Source: CAZKMQ01 sp964554065 | GTDB lineage: Bacteria; Patescibacteriota; Patescibacteriia; Magasanikbacterales; JBBTQS01 | DNA length: 13,126 nucleotides | Direction: 5' to 3' | Assembly (NCBI GenBank): GCA_964554065.1 | Contig: CAZKMQ010000019.1 | Span: forward strand, 1-13,126 | The notes under the pieces: model-generated | What the model saw: only the letters and a program-made list of their open reading frames with translations | Databases searched by the model: none | What the model was told of the DNA's origin: nothing | Part shown: in pieces, positions 6,301 through 12,681 of the stretch | Layout of the letters: every line of letters begins with the position of its first letter | Numbering within the stretch: position 1 is the stretch's first letter | Position numbers and translations under genes: made by a program

Positions 6301-6376
6301 ACTGTGGAATCTTCCATGGCAAGTACCTCACAATGTCACCGTATTGTGTGAAAGCAGTGTGACAGGGAGCTAAATT
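6301..6376 (+). promoter_or_regulatory. Structured 5' leader of the 6377 gene
   Basis: About 76 nt from the predicted start to the start codon, much longer than other leaders here. It holds an inverted repeat TGGAA-TC-TTCCA (6305-6316). It also has a hairpin CACAAT (6329-6334) with ATTGTG (6343-6348), and two direct GTGTGA copies 11 bp apart (6346-6351, 6357-6362). The Shine-Dalgarno GGGAG is at 6365-6369. Possible operator and/or RNA control element; not a riboswitch class I recognise. Confidence 0.45.
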
Positions 6377-7339
6377 TTGAGTGATGTAAGAGATATAGGT
6401 TCATTTGTGTCTAATGAGACACAAGCGATCATCCGTACCATCAAGTCAGAGCCATATGACATGGGCATGCTTGATGGAGCACAGCTTCGCGCTGCATTCA
6501 TTGGCATGTGCCACGACGGAACTGAGCTGTACCCATTGTTGCGTTACGCCTGTGGTAATAATTGCGACCCTGATCTTCCGGTGATTACGATCATCAAAGA
6601 AGAGATGGCAAAGACAGGGCGCTTGCAAGAACTCCTCGAGTTGCTGGCTCTGTGCTACTACGACGAGCTTGACGGCGAGATCAATCGACTCAACAACAAA
6701 GGAGACGATGGGTACGGCCCCTCTTCAGACACTGACTTTGATCTACTGGACGAGATCAAAGTGATCGCGCAGCAGCTCTGGCCTGATCAAGTTGATCTGC
6801 TGACTCAAGTGCTAGACAACGACAATCTCAAGCGCCTTGCGCTTAACCAAGATGCAGTGTTCTTCCATAACATGCCAGACGATAAGTATTGGTCTGCTCG
6901 TGTGCGGCATTTCACCTCCTGCAAGGATTGGCGTCGTGCATGGGACGAACTTTGCAAAGCTGAGCGTGGACCACTCAAATGGAGAAGCTGTGGCAGGAAG
7001 CTAGATCCGTTTGAGCGCACTGAGCCAACCTATCGGTGTCACCAGATCAGCACCCCCAAACTGAAAACCTTGGTAAACTCTCTGTACAACACCATGGCAC
7101 TCGAAGGGCAGATGGAGACATGGACTGACGACCATACACAAGACCAGTTCAACGGCAACACGCCGGGGTGGCACGTGGCAAACCGACGTTTCCTTGTTGG
7201 AACGCTGCGAGATGAGAAGCGCACTCATGAATTCTACATGTGGATGCGCTTGAAGCGACACTTCGATCGTCAGCGCGATGCCGCACGCCGACGCAAGAAA
7301 AAGCGTGCGCGCAAAAAGATGGCAAGTAAGAGCAAATAA
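6377..7339 (+). CDS. Orphan protein with effector-associated-like N-terminus and very basic tail
   Basis: No family assigned with certainty; 320 residues, no signal peptide or membrane helix. Start is TTG at 6377, supported by GGGAG 7 nt upstream; the next ATG at 6466 lies inside the first helical region. Residues ~15-95 look like a compact helical bundle: LRAAF (37-41), LYPLLRYA (51-58), then IIKEEMAKTGRLQELLELL (72-90). The 'L..AF...L..LL...I....A...GRL.ELL' rhythm resembles effector-associated/death-like adaptor domains of bacterial conflict systems. That is a pattern reading without a search. Residues ~120-290 are a separate unknown region rich in Trp, His and Cys (DDKYWSARVRHFTSCKDWRRAWDEL). 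Eight Cys (45, 59, 63, 93, 182, 193, 205, 221) could bind metal. Residues 291-320 are about half Lys/Arg (RRRKKKRARKK), suggesting nucleic acid or membrane-phosphate binding. GAG exceeds GAA for Glu, unlike recA and hppA. Confidence 0.8.
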   Translation: MSDVRDIGSFVSNETQAIIRTIKSEPYDMGMLDGAQLRAAFIGMCHDGTELYPLLRYACGNNCDPDLPVITIIKEEMAKTGRLQELLELLALCYYDELDGEINRLNNKGDDGYGPSSDTDFDLLDEIKVIAQQLWPDQVDLLTQVLDNDNLKRLALNQDAVFFHNMPDDKYWSARVRHFTSCKDWRRAWDELCKAERGPLKWRSCGRKLDPFERTEPTYRCHQISTPKLKTLVNSLYNTMALEGQMETWTDDHTQDQFNGNTPGWHVANRRFLVGTLRDEKRTHEFYMWMRLKRHFDRQRDAARRRKKKRARKKMASKSK

Positions 7340-7356
7340 CGTGTAAAACACGACCT

Positions 7357-7394
7357 AAAAGCCGCTTCATCACTAACATGATGAAGCGGCTTTT
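7357..7394. terminator. Bidirectional terminator between the 6377 gene and the M23 gene
   Basis: A perfect 16-bp stem (7357-7372 with 7379-7394), a 6-nt loop, A-run on the left and T-run on the right. It is the strongest hairpin in the window and serves both convergent genes. Confidence 0.95.
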
Positions 7395-7409
7395 TAATTT
7401 TCCTAAATT

Positions 7410-8762
7410 CTATCGCACGTAGGTAAATGGATTAACCTTACGACCATTAACACTAATCTCAAAGTGTAAGTGTGTGCCCGTTGAATATCCAGTAGTTCCC
7501 ATCATGGCTATCACTTGACCTTTTGTCACATAATCCCCAGCTGAAACAAATAACTTACTGGCATGACCATAACGTGTTTTGATACCGTTTTGATGATCAA
7601 TATCAATAGACAATCCATATCCGCCGCGCCACCCAGCTATTTTTACAACACCAGAATCTGAAGCATACAGTGGAGAGTCATAATGCCCATCAATATCAAG
7701 CCCATGGTGACGCGCATGATAATATTGCGTAATCACATGACCGGTTGTTGGCCAAACCATACCAGCACCTGCTGCATACCGACTTGGTGGTGGAGGCGCA
7801 ACATTACTATATGAGCGCGGCGCGTATGTGCGACTCTTTACAATTGGCGCTGCAGCACGCGGCTTCGTTCCACCAGGAATCACAATCTTCTCACCAATAA
7901 CAATGTCCGAAACACTAGCCAAGCGATTGAATCGCACAATCTCTTCAACTGACTCTACGTCGTACTTTTTTATTATCTTTGATAGTGTATCACCGCGTTT
8001 CACAACATGAGACACGCCTGTGATTGGCAAAATAGATAGCACATCGCCCGGACGAATATACGAACGAGATGTTAAGTTGTTCTCCCACAGAATACTCACC
8101 GTGGTTACATCAAACTTATCTGCAATAGTACTAATCGTATCTCCTTGCTGCACAATATAGCGAGTGAGATCACGACGTGATGGTGTAACTTCAGCACCAG
8201 GCAAAATCATTGGCGCACTAACACTACTACCACCAGAACTCAATCCGACCAACTCTTCAATGTCTCCATCATTATCACTTCCAAGAGAATCTGGTCCAGC
8301 TTTCACACCATAAGAAAAAGGATCAGCAGTATGCGCAATCTCATATTGCTGTGCTTCAGCTGATTCAATAATAACTTCATCTTCAAAAAAAGATTCTTCT
8401 TCACCCTTTCCAACCACTTGCAAAAACATAGTGTTGGTTCCAGCGCCATACACCGGCGGAGTCCAAAATCGCGAATGCGGCATAACTAATGTAAAAACCA
8501 AAAGAACTACAATTCCAGTGATGAGCCAAGTTTGTCCAGACAATGCATATAACTGCTCCTCTGCTGTACCGAACCTATTGGTTACAGTTCGACGAATTGT
8601 AACATACTGCTTGTACGGCCCAAGCATGGCAAACCGTACAAACCAGCGACCAAACCGCACCAGACTAGTACCAATACTTTTGGCAACAACTACAACAAAC
8701 CGCTTCACAAATACGAGCAGTTTGAGTGTTTCCAACAAGATTTTGTATCCAATGCGTTTCAT
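7410..8762 (-). CDS. Membrane-anchored LysM/M23 peptidoglycan endopeptidase
   Basis: Predicted zinc metallopeptidase cutting peptidoglycan peptide cross-links; 450 residues. Order: a basic, partly amphipathic N-terminal region (1-78); one membrane helix at ~79-94 (WLITGIVVLLVFTLVM); an acidic Ser/Gly spacer (110-200); LysM1 202-246 (YIVQQGDTISTIADKFDV); LysM2 252-296 (HVVKRGDTLSKIIKKYDV); a basic Pro-rich linker with PPPP at 323-326; and the M23 domain ~340-450. Its zinc/catalytic residues are present: H352 and D356 (HHGLD), H400 (RYGH), H431 and H433 (HLHFE), so it should be active rather than an EnvC/NlpD-type dead activator. The ATG at 8762 has no Shine-Dalgarno but lies just below a promoter at 8775-8803. 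The 78 residues before the membrane helix are unusual for a plain signal anchor. Role: cell-wall remodelling or division, anchored in the cytoplasmic membrane. Confidence 0.93.
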   Translation of the reverse strand: MKRIGYKILLETLKLLVFVKRFVVVVAKSIGTSLVRFGRWFVRFAMLGPYKQYVTIRRTVTNRFGTAEEQLYALSGQTWLITGIVVLLVFTLVMPHSRFWTPPVYGAGTNTMFLQVVGKGEEESFFEDEVIIESAEAQQYEIAHTADPFSYGVKAGPDSLGSDNDGDIEELVGLSSGGSSVSAPMILPGAEVTPSRRDLTRYIVQQGDTISTIADKFDVTTVSILWENNLTSRSYIRPGDVLSILPITGVSHVVKRGDTLSKIIKKYDVESVEEIVRFNRLASVSDIVIGEKIVIPGGTKPRAAAPIVKSRTYAPRSYSNVAPPPPSRYAAGAGMVWPTTGHVITQYYHARHHGLDIDGHYDSPLYASDSGVVKIAGWRGGYGLSIDIDHQNGIKTRYGHASKLFVSAGDYVTKGQVIAMMGTTGYSTGTHLHFEISVNGRKVNPFTYVR

Positions 8763-8774
8763 AGTAGCGTAATA

Positions 8775-8803
8775 GGTATACTATAAACCATTGGAAAAAT
8801 CAA
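8775..8803 (-). promoter_or_regulatory. Promoter for the LysM/M23 gene
   Basis: On the minus strand there is TTGATT (complement of 8798-8803), a 17-nt spacer and TATACC (complement of 8775-8780). Each matches four of six consensus bases, with ideal spacing. The leader would be very short (about 5-8 nt). Confidence 0.5.
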
Positions 8804-8824
8804 GGCTAGCCTAATGAACAATTA

Positions 8825-8853
8825 TTGACAATATCGCCGCTTTTTCATATCAT
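8825..8853 (+). promoter_or_regulatory. hppA promoter
   Basis: TTGACA (8825-8830, perfect), a 17-nt spacer and TATCAT (8848-8853, one mismatch). Start is predicted near 8860, with a ~26-nt leader lacking a Shine-Dalgarno. A second -10-like TATTAT (8875-8880) lies just before the ATG and would give a leaderless message, but it has no good -35. The perfect palindrome AGGCTAGCCT (8803-8812) lies between this and the divergent M23 promoter. Confidence 0.75.
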
Positions 8854-8885
8854 AGCAACAGTTTTTACAAAGTATATTATAACCT

Positions 8886-10880
8886 ATGAGTTCAGTTACA
8901 TTACTATTAGTCAGCGCCACTGCTGCAGCTGCAATTGCTATTATTTACGGATTGTATCTCGCGTCCTGGATCATGAAGCAGCCAGCAGGAGACGACAAAA
9001 TGCAAGCTATTGCTCGCGCTATTCAAGAAGGAGCTAAAGCTTACCTTACTCGTCAGTACAAAACCATCTCTTGGATCGGTCTTATCGTATTTGTACTACT
9101 GTGGGTTTTCTTTAGTGGGAAAATAGCCGCTGGATTTTTGGTTGGTGCCGTGCTTTCTGCAATCGCAGGAATTATTGGTATGACAATTTCTGTTCGCGCA
9201 AATGTGCGAACTGCACAAGCTGCTAAAGGTGGATTGAAAAAAGGTTTGGAAATGGCAATCAAAGGTGGAAATGTTACCGGACTTCTTGTTGTTGGACTTG
9301 CCTTACTTGGTGTGACGGTTTTCTATTGGATTACAAAAGACCTGACCGCACTTGTTGGACTTGGATTCGGTGGATCACTCATCAGTGTATTCGCACGATT
9401 AGGTGGAGGAATTTTTACAAAAGCCGCAGACGTTGGCGCAGACTTGGTTGGTAAAGTTGAAAAAGGAATTCCCGAAGACGATCCACGCAACCCAGCAGTG
9501 ATTGCAGACAATGTAGGAGACAATGTTGGAGACTGCGCCGGAATGGCAGCGGACTTGTTTGAAACTTATGCTGTGACATCTGTTGCGGCAATGCTCTTAG
9601 GTTCAATTGTATTTAAGTCTGCAGGAGAAAACGCAATCTTGTTCCCACTACTGCTTGGTGCGATTTCAATTTTCGCCTCAATCATTGGCTCATGGTTTTT
9701 CAAACTCGGTAAAAAGAAAAACATCATGGGCGCGCTATATAAAGGGCTAGGTGTTGCCGGACTATTAGCGCTAATTGCTTTTTACCCTGCTGCAAAATAC
9801 ATGTTTCCAGATAGCACACTACAAATCTTCGGTGCAGCAGTAATCGGTCTTGTGGTAACCGCACTTATGGTAGTGATCACTGAATATTACACATCAACTG
9901 AATATGGACCTGTTAAATCAATTGCAAAATCTTCAGAAACAGGACATGGCACAAATATAATTACCGGATTAGCTGTTTCAATGAAATCCACTGCATTGCC
10001 TGTTCTGGTAATCGCCGCTGGAATGCTTGGTGCATATGAACTTTCTGGACTTTACGGAATTGCAATCGCTGCAATGAGCATGTTGTCAATGGCAGGAATT
10101 ATTGTGGCTATTGACGCATACGGACCAATCACAGACAATGCTGGCGGAATCGCAGAAATGGCAGAGCTTGATGAAAAAGTCCGCAATATCACTGACCCAC
10201 TTGATGCTGTTGGTAACACAACTAAAGCAGTGACCAAAGGATATGCAATTGCTTCAGCAGGCTTGGCTGCGCTAGTATTGTTCGCAGCATACACAGAAGA
10301 GTTTGTGATCCGAGGAAAAGAATTAGTATTTGAACTTGGTGATCCATATGTGATTGTTGGATTGTTCATTGGTGGATTGCTTCCATATTTGTTTGGAGCA
10401 TACGCAATGCAAGCTGTTGGAAAAGTTGCAGGAAAAGTTGTTGAAGAAGTACGTCGTCAGTTCAAAGAGATTCCTGGCATCATGGAGCGCAAAGCAAAGC
10501 CTGAATATGGTAAATGTGTAGACATTGTAACCAAAGGTGCAATACGCGAAATGTTTGTTCCAGCGCTTATGCCAGTTGTTGTACCAATTGCTGTTGGTTT
10601 TGCATTAGGTCCGGTTGCACTTGGCGGACTACTTGTAGGATCAATTGTTACTGGATTATTTGTTGCGATCTCAATGACCACAGGTGGTGGCGCATGGGAC
10701 AATGCAAAGAAATTTATTGAAGATGGCAACTATGGCGGCAAAGGATCAGATGCACATGCAGCAGCAGTAACAGGAGACACGGTTGGTGATCCATACAAAG
10801 ACACCGCAGGACCGGCAATCAATCCAATGATTAAAATCTTAAACATTGTTGCACTTTTGATGGTGGGGTTGCTTATATAA
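8886..10880 (+). CDS. hppA: Membrane-bound proton-pumping pyrophosphatase, K+-independent type
   Basis: Hydrolyses pyrophosphate and pumps protons (some relatives pump sodium) out across the cytoplasmic membrane, saving energy from biosynthetic PPi. The 664 residues contain many hydrophobic helices (about 15-16). The active-site signature starts near residue 190 (DVGADLVGKVEKGIPEDDPR, then NPAVIADNVGDNVGDCAGMA and ADLFETY). ITDNAGGIAEMAEL and the C-terminal GDTVGDPYKDTAGPAINPMI are also intact. GNTTK at 443-447 has Lys where K+-dependent enzymes have Ala (GNTTA), which places it in the K+-independent class by the known family rule. The ATG at 8886 gives a normal N-terminal helix (SSVTLLLVSATAAAAIAII). 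Codons are A/T-ending, like recA. The stop is followed after one base by the GIY-YIG start, so the genes at 10882 and 11134 are likely cotranscribed. Confidence 0.97.
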   Translation: MSSVTLLLVSATAAAAIAIIYGLYLASWIMKQPAGDDKMQAIARAIQEGAKAYLTRQYKTISWIGLIVFVLLWVFFSGKIAAGFLVGAVLSAIAGIIGMTISVRANVRTAQAAKGGLKKGLEMAIKGGNVTGLLVVGLALLGVTVFYWITKDLTALVGLGFGGSLISVFARLGGGIFTKAADVGADLVGKVEKGIPEDDPRNPAVIADNVGDNVGDCAGMAADLFETYAVTSVAAMLLGSIVFKSAGENAILFPLLLGAISIFASIIGSWFFKLGKKKNIMGALYKGLGVAGLLALIAFYPAAKYMFPDSTLQIFGAAVIGLVVTALMVVITEYYTSTEYGPVKSIAKSSETGHGTNIITGLAVSMKSTALPVLVIAAGMLGAYELSGLYGIAIAAMSMLSMAGIIVAIDAYGPITDNAGGIAEMAELDEKVRNITDPLDAVGNTTKAVTKGYAIASAGLAALVLFAAYTEEFVIRGKELVFELGDPYVIVGLFIGGLLPYLFGAYAMQAVGKVAGKVVEEVRRQFKEIPGIMERKAKPEYGKCVDIVTKGAIREMFVPALMPVVVPIAVGFALGPVALGGLLVGSIVTGLFVAISMTTGGGAWDNAKKFIEDGNYGGKGSDAHAAAVTGDTVGDPYKDTAGPAINPMIKILNIVALLMVGLLI

Positions 10881-10881
10881 A

Positions 10882-11115
10882 ATGTACACCCTTTACATCC
10901 TCCAATGCGCAGACAAAAGTTTGTACACTGGCATTGCAAAAAACCTAGAAAAAAGACTAGAAGCACATCGAGCGGGTGTTGGTTCAAAATACGTTAGAGC
11001 TAGACTACCAGCAAAAATAGTGTATACTGAAACGTGTAAAAACAGATCAGAGGCAACCAAGCGAGAAGCAGAAATAAAAAACATGTCTCGCAAAGAAAAA
11101 CAATCCCTTTTCTAA
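10882..11115 (+). CDS. GIY-YIG domain protein (UPF0213/YhbQ-like)
   Basis: A 77-residue single-domain GIY-YIG nuclease-fold protein. The two beta strands carry YTLYILQ (2-8) and SLYTGI (13-18), the degenerate GIY/YIG pair. Also present are NLEKRLEAHRAG with the catalytic-type Arg25, SKYVRARLPAKIVYTE (35-50), and RSEATKREAEIKNMSRKEK, where Glu62 fits the metal-binding Glu. This is the usual composition of the small UPF0213 group, whose cellular role is poorly defined; DNA-cleaving activity has been reported for some relatives. The start at 10882 is one base after the hppA stop (TAA-A-ATG) and has no Shine-Dalgarno, so translation should be coupled to hppA. A functional link with a pyrophosphatase is not obvious; the coupling may only reflect genome compaction. 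Confidence 0.9.
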   Translation: MYTLYILQCADKSLYTGIAKNLEKRLEAHRAGVGSKYVRARLPAKIVYTETCKNRSEATKREAEIKNMSRKEKQSLF

Positions 11116-11133
11116 TTAACTCATTTATTAAAT

Positions 11134-11523
11134 ATGAGTAAACAACAAAACATCGCCGAATGGGTTTTGCGCATCGGTGTGTTCGGCTCATTTCTGGGTC
11201 ATGGAATCTTTGCTCTTGGAGTGAAGCAAGGCTGGATTCCGCTGATAACCGCATTTGGGTTTTCAGAAGAAATGGCAATCACCTTATTGCCACTAATTGG
11301 TATCATGGATATCGTGGTCGCATTGATCGCGCTGTTCAAACCAATCCGTGTTGTCCTTGCTTGGGCAGTGATCTGGGCATTTGCAACCGGGCTTGCTCGT
11401 CCAATTGCCGGCGACCCAATATGGGACTTTGTTGAGCGATTTGCCAACTGGGCAGCACCACTTGCACTTCTGTATTTGCAAGGTATGCCAAAGAAAGCAA
11501 AGGACTATTTGACTGTGAGATAA
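11134..11523 (+). CDS. DoxX-like four-helix membrane protein
   Basis: 129 residues with four hydrophobic segments (about 11-30, 50-68, 72-88, 100-116), in a layout like the DoxX/SURF4-related superfamily: RIGVFGSFLGHGIFAL in helix 1 and a conserved-looking loop RPIAGDPIWDFVERFANWAAP between helices 3 and 4. The assignment rests on size, topology and the helix-1 G-H-G pattern, so it is tentative. Reaction and partners are unknown; some DoxX-like proteins act in redox or quinone-linked membrane complexes. The start at 11134 is 18 bp after the GIY-YIG stop without a Shine-Dalgarno or clear promoter, so it is probably the third gene of the hppA unit, closed by the terminator at 11540-11566. The short C-terminus is basic (GMPKKAKDYLTVR), predicted cytoplasmic. 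Confidence 0.75.
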   Translation: MSKQQNIAEWVLRIGVFGSFLGHGIFALGVKQGWIPLITAFGFSEEMAITLLPLIGIMDIVVALIALFKPIRVVLAWAVIWAFATGLARPIAGDPIWDFVERFANWAAPLALLYLQGMPKKAKDYLTVR

Positions 11524-11539
11524 ATTCCAAATCGTTTCA

Positions 11540-11566
11540 AAAAAACCCCGCTTGTCGGGGTTTTTT
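11540..11566 (+). terminator. Terminator of the hppA unit
   Basis: An 11-bp stem AAAAAACCCCG/CGGGGTTTTTT (11540-11550 with 11556-11566) with a 5-nt loop and a run of six T. The next promoter's -35 box begins only 3 bp later. Confidence 0.93.
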
Positions 11567-11568
11567 GC

Positions 11569-11596
11569 TTGACAATTCTTCCAAATATGATACACC
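11569..11596 (+). promoter_or_regulatory. Promoter for the 11619 membrane gene
   Basis: TTGACA (11569-11574, perfect), a 16-nt spacer ending in TGA, then TACACC (11591-11596). This is an extended -10 with a weak hexamer, similar to the trigger-factor promoter at 12665-12692. TATGAT at 11586-11591 is a better -10 by sequence but lies only 11 bp from the -35. Confidence 0.55.
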
Positions 11597-11618
11597 TTGT
11601 ATATCAAGGAGGGGATAA

Positions 11619-11999
11619 ATGAACGAACATGACATTGGACTGGTAAACGGACTGTGGTACTTCTGGCTGCTCAGCACCTTGCGCTATGCTTATGCTGCAT
11701 ACTCCAACCAAAAGATGAAGAATGTTACACACGTTTCAAAGGCACTTATCAAATCAGGAGTTATGCTGCTCGGCCTTCACCCAAGAATGCCGCGAATTTT
11801 CTCTGCTTGCGCTGTTGGTGTTGGGCCATGCTTAATCGCGGCGATGTACATAATGACCGGAGCAGAGCTCTTTCTTTTTACAAGAACATGCATGCTCATT
11901 TCGATCTACTACATCATTTTCTATAGCGCAAATCGAGAAGCAGCAAAACCACAACTTAAGGTTGTAAAAAACAAAGAAGACCGCGGCACCGGAACTTGA
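11619..11999 (+). CDS. Unknown small membrane protein with strong ribosome binding site
   Basis: No family recognised. The 126 residues have hydrophobic segments at about 8-27, 43-53 (short), 61-79 and 84-103. A basic cytoplasm-facing stretch (YSNQKMKNVTHVSKALIK, LHPRMPR) lies between the first and third, and the hydrophilic tail is NREAAKPQLKVVKNKEDRGTGT. The ATG at 11619 is strongly supported by AAGGAGGGG (11606-11614) 4 nt upstream, the second near-perfect Shine-Dalgarno in the window. It forms a one-gene unit between the promoter at 11569-11596 and a terminator at 12009-12041. The same architecture (promoter, strong Shine-Dalgarno, small membrane protein, bidirectional terminator) recurs at 1888-2385, although the two proteins do not look alike in sequence. 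Three-to-four-helix topology; function unknown. Confidence 0.75.
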   Translation: MNEHDIGLVNGLWYFWLLSTLRYAYAAYSNQKMKNVTHVSKALIKSGVMLLGLHPRMPRIFSACAVGVGPCLIAAMYIMTGAELFLFTRTCMLISIYYIIFYSANREAAKPQLKVVKNKEDRGTGT

Positions 12000-12008
12000 C
12001 CCAAAACA

Positions 12009-12041
12009 AAAAAGCCCTTCCACAACTCGGAACGGCTTTTT
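12009..12041. terminator. Bidirectional terminator between the 11619 gene and the lipoprotein gene
   Basis: AAAAAGCC-C-TTCC (12009-12021) pairs with GGAA-C-GGCTTTTT (12029-12041): twelve pairs with one internal C/C mismatch and a 7-nt loop. The A-run and T-run suit both convergent genes. Confidence 0.82.
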
Positions 12042-12056
12042 AAATTTTTACAAAAC

Positions 12057-12626
12057 CTACAACACCTCAAAACTATCGATTATGTCAGTAAACGTTTCCA
12101 CAATCTCCGCCTCCTCACTTCCTTTTCCATATTGTGCATCAATCCAAATATACTTATCATTCTTGTACTCAAGAATTGTACTGATCCATGTTCCATTTCC
12201 TTCCATCAGCGGTCGCGGAAATTGAATGCCACGCTTGCCATTAATCGTGACTTGAGAAATCTGATTTGCCGGAACTTCTTCGTTCTCTGGAATGCTCTTT
12301 ATGAGAAGATCGAATTCTAATCCATTTAATGGAAAAATGTTTACCATTATGCTTCGATAATTTTCCATTAAACCATCCACGCCAACTTTCGCCATAGGAT
12401 CAAATTTCCGCGCCCAAAATGCCGCAATACCAGCAGACACATCTGCTTGAGGCAATTCCCAATCACCTGGATAGGTAATCTTGAATTCACCACGCACCGT
12501 ATGGGTGATTGGCGCACGACTATTTCCACTTTCACCGATGGGTTTTTCTCGCGGTGTGTCTGTGCTCGCACCACACCCAGCACCTATTAGCGCGATTGTA
12601 GCCACGACTATAATTATTTTTTTCAT
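12057..12626 (-). CDS. Predicted lipoprotein, PsbP/DUF1795-like
   Basis: 189 residues. The N-terminus is a lipoprotein signal: positive MKK, hydrophobic IIIVVATIALIGAG, then Cys18, which would be lipidated and become the mature N-terminus. -1 Gly and -2 Ala are canonical; -3 is Gly rather than Leu, so the lipobox is slightly off. After a Ser/Gly/Pro linker, the domain (FKITYPGDWELP ... FSVM-type beta strands ... IWIDAQYGKGSEEAEIVETFTDIIDSFEVL) follows the beta-alpha-beta plan of small surface proteins that bind as PsbP-like/DUF1795 folds; the opening 'ITYPGDW' and closing 'F..IIDSF' are the typical ends. The fold assignment is tentative and the ligand unknown. The ATG at 12626 has no Shine-Dalgarno; the leader from the promoter at 12654-12681 is about 20 nt. 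Confidence 0.85.
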   Translation of the reverse strand: MKKIIIVVATIALIGAGCGASTDTPREKPIGESGNSRAPITHTVRGEFKITYPGDWELPQADVSAGIAAFWARKFDPMAKVGVDGLMENYRSIMVNIFPLNGLEFDLLIKSIPENEEVPANQISQVTINGKRGIQFPRPLMEGNGTWISTILEYKNDKYIWIDAQYGKGSEEAEIVETFTDIIDSFEVL

Positions 12627-12653
12627 AAAAAATTAAACTAAGAATACGTTTGT

Positions 12654-12681
12654 AGTATACACTATTGACATGTACGCTCAA
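12654..12681 (-). promoter_or_regulatory. Promoter for the lipoprotein gene
   Basis: On the minus strand there is TTGAGC (complement of 12676-12681), a 16-nt spacer and TATACT (complement of 12654-12659, one mismatch). It is interleaved with the trigger-factor promoter on the other strand. Confidence 0.6.

Noticed and set aside
6329..6362. CRP-like TGTGA/TCACA site
   Set aside because: The half-sites are in the wrong relative orientation (TCACA before TGTGA) and there is no evidence for CRP in this genome.
6301..6376. Known riboswitch class in the leader of the 6377 gene
   Set aside because: Too short and without a recognisable conserved core; kept only as a possible operator or local hairpin.
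7001..7379. Minus-strand frames opposite the 6377 gene
   Set aside because: They run through the terminator or lie wholly opposite a gene with its own promoter and Shine-Dalgarno; no family resemblance.
9323..10729. Open frames on the minus strand across hppA
   Set aside because: They are antisense shadows of a strongly conserved gene, caused by its codon bias, with low-complexity Ser/Thr/Pro-rich products.
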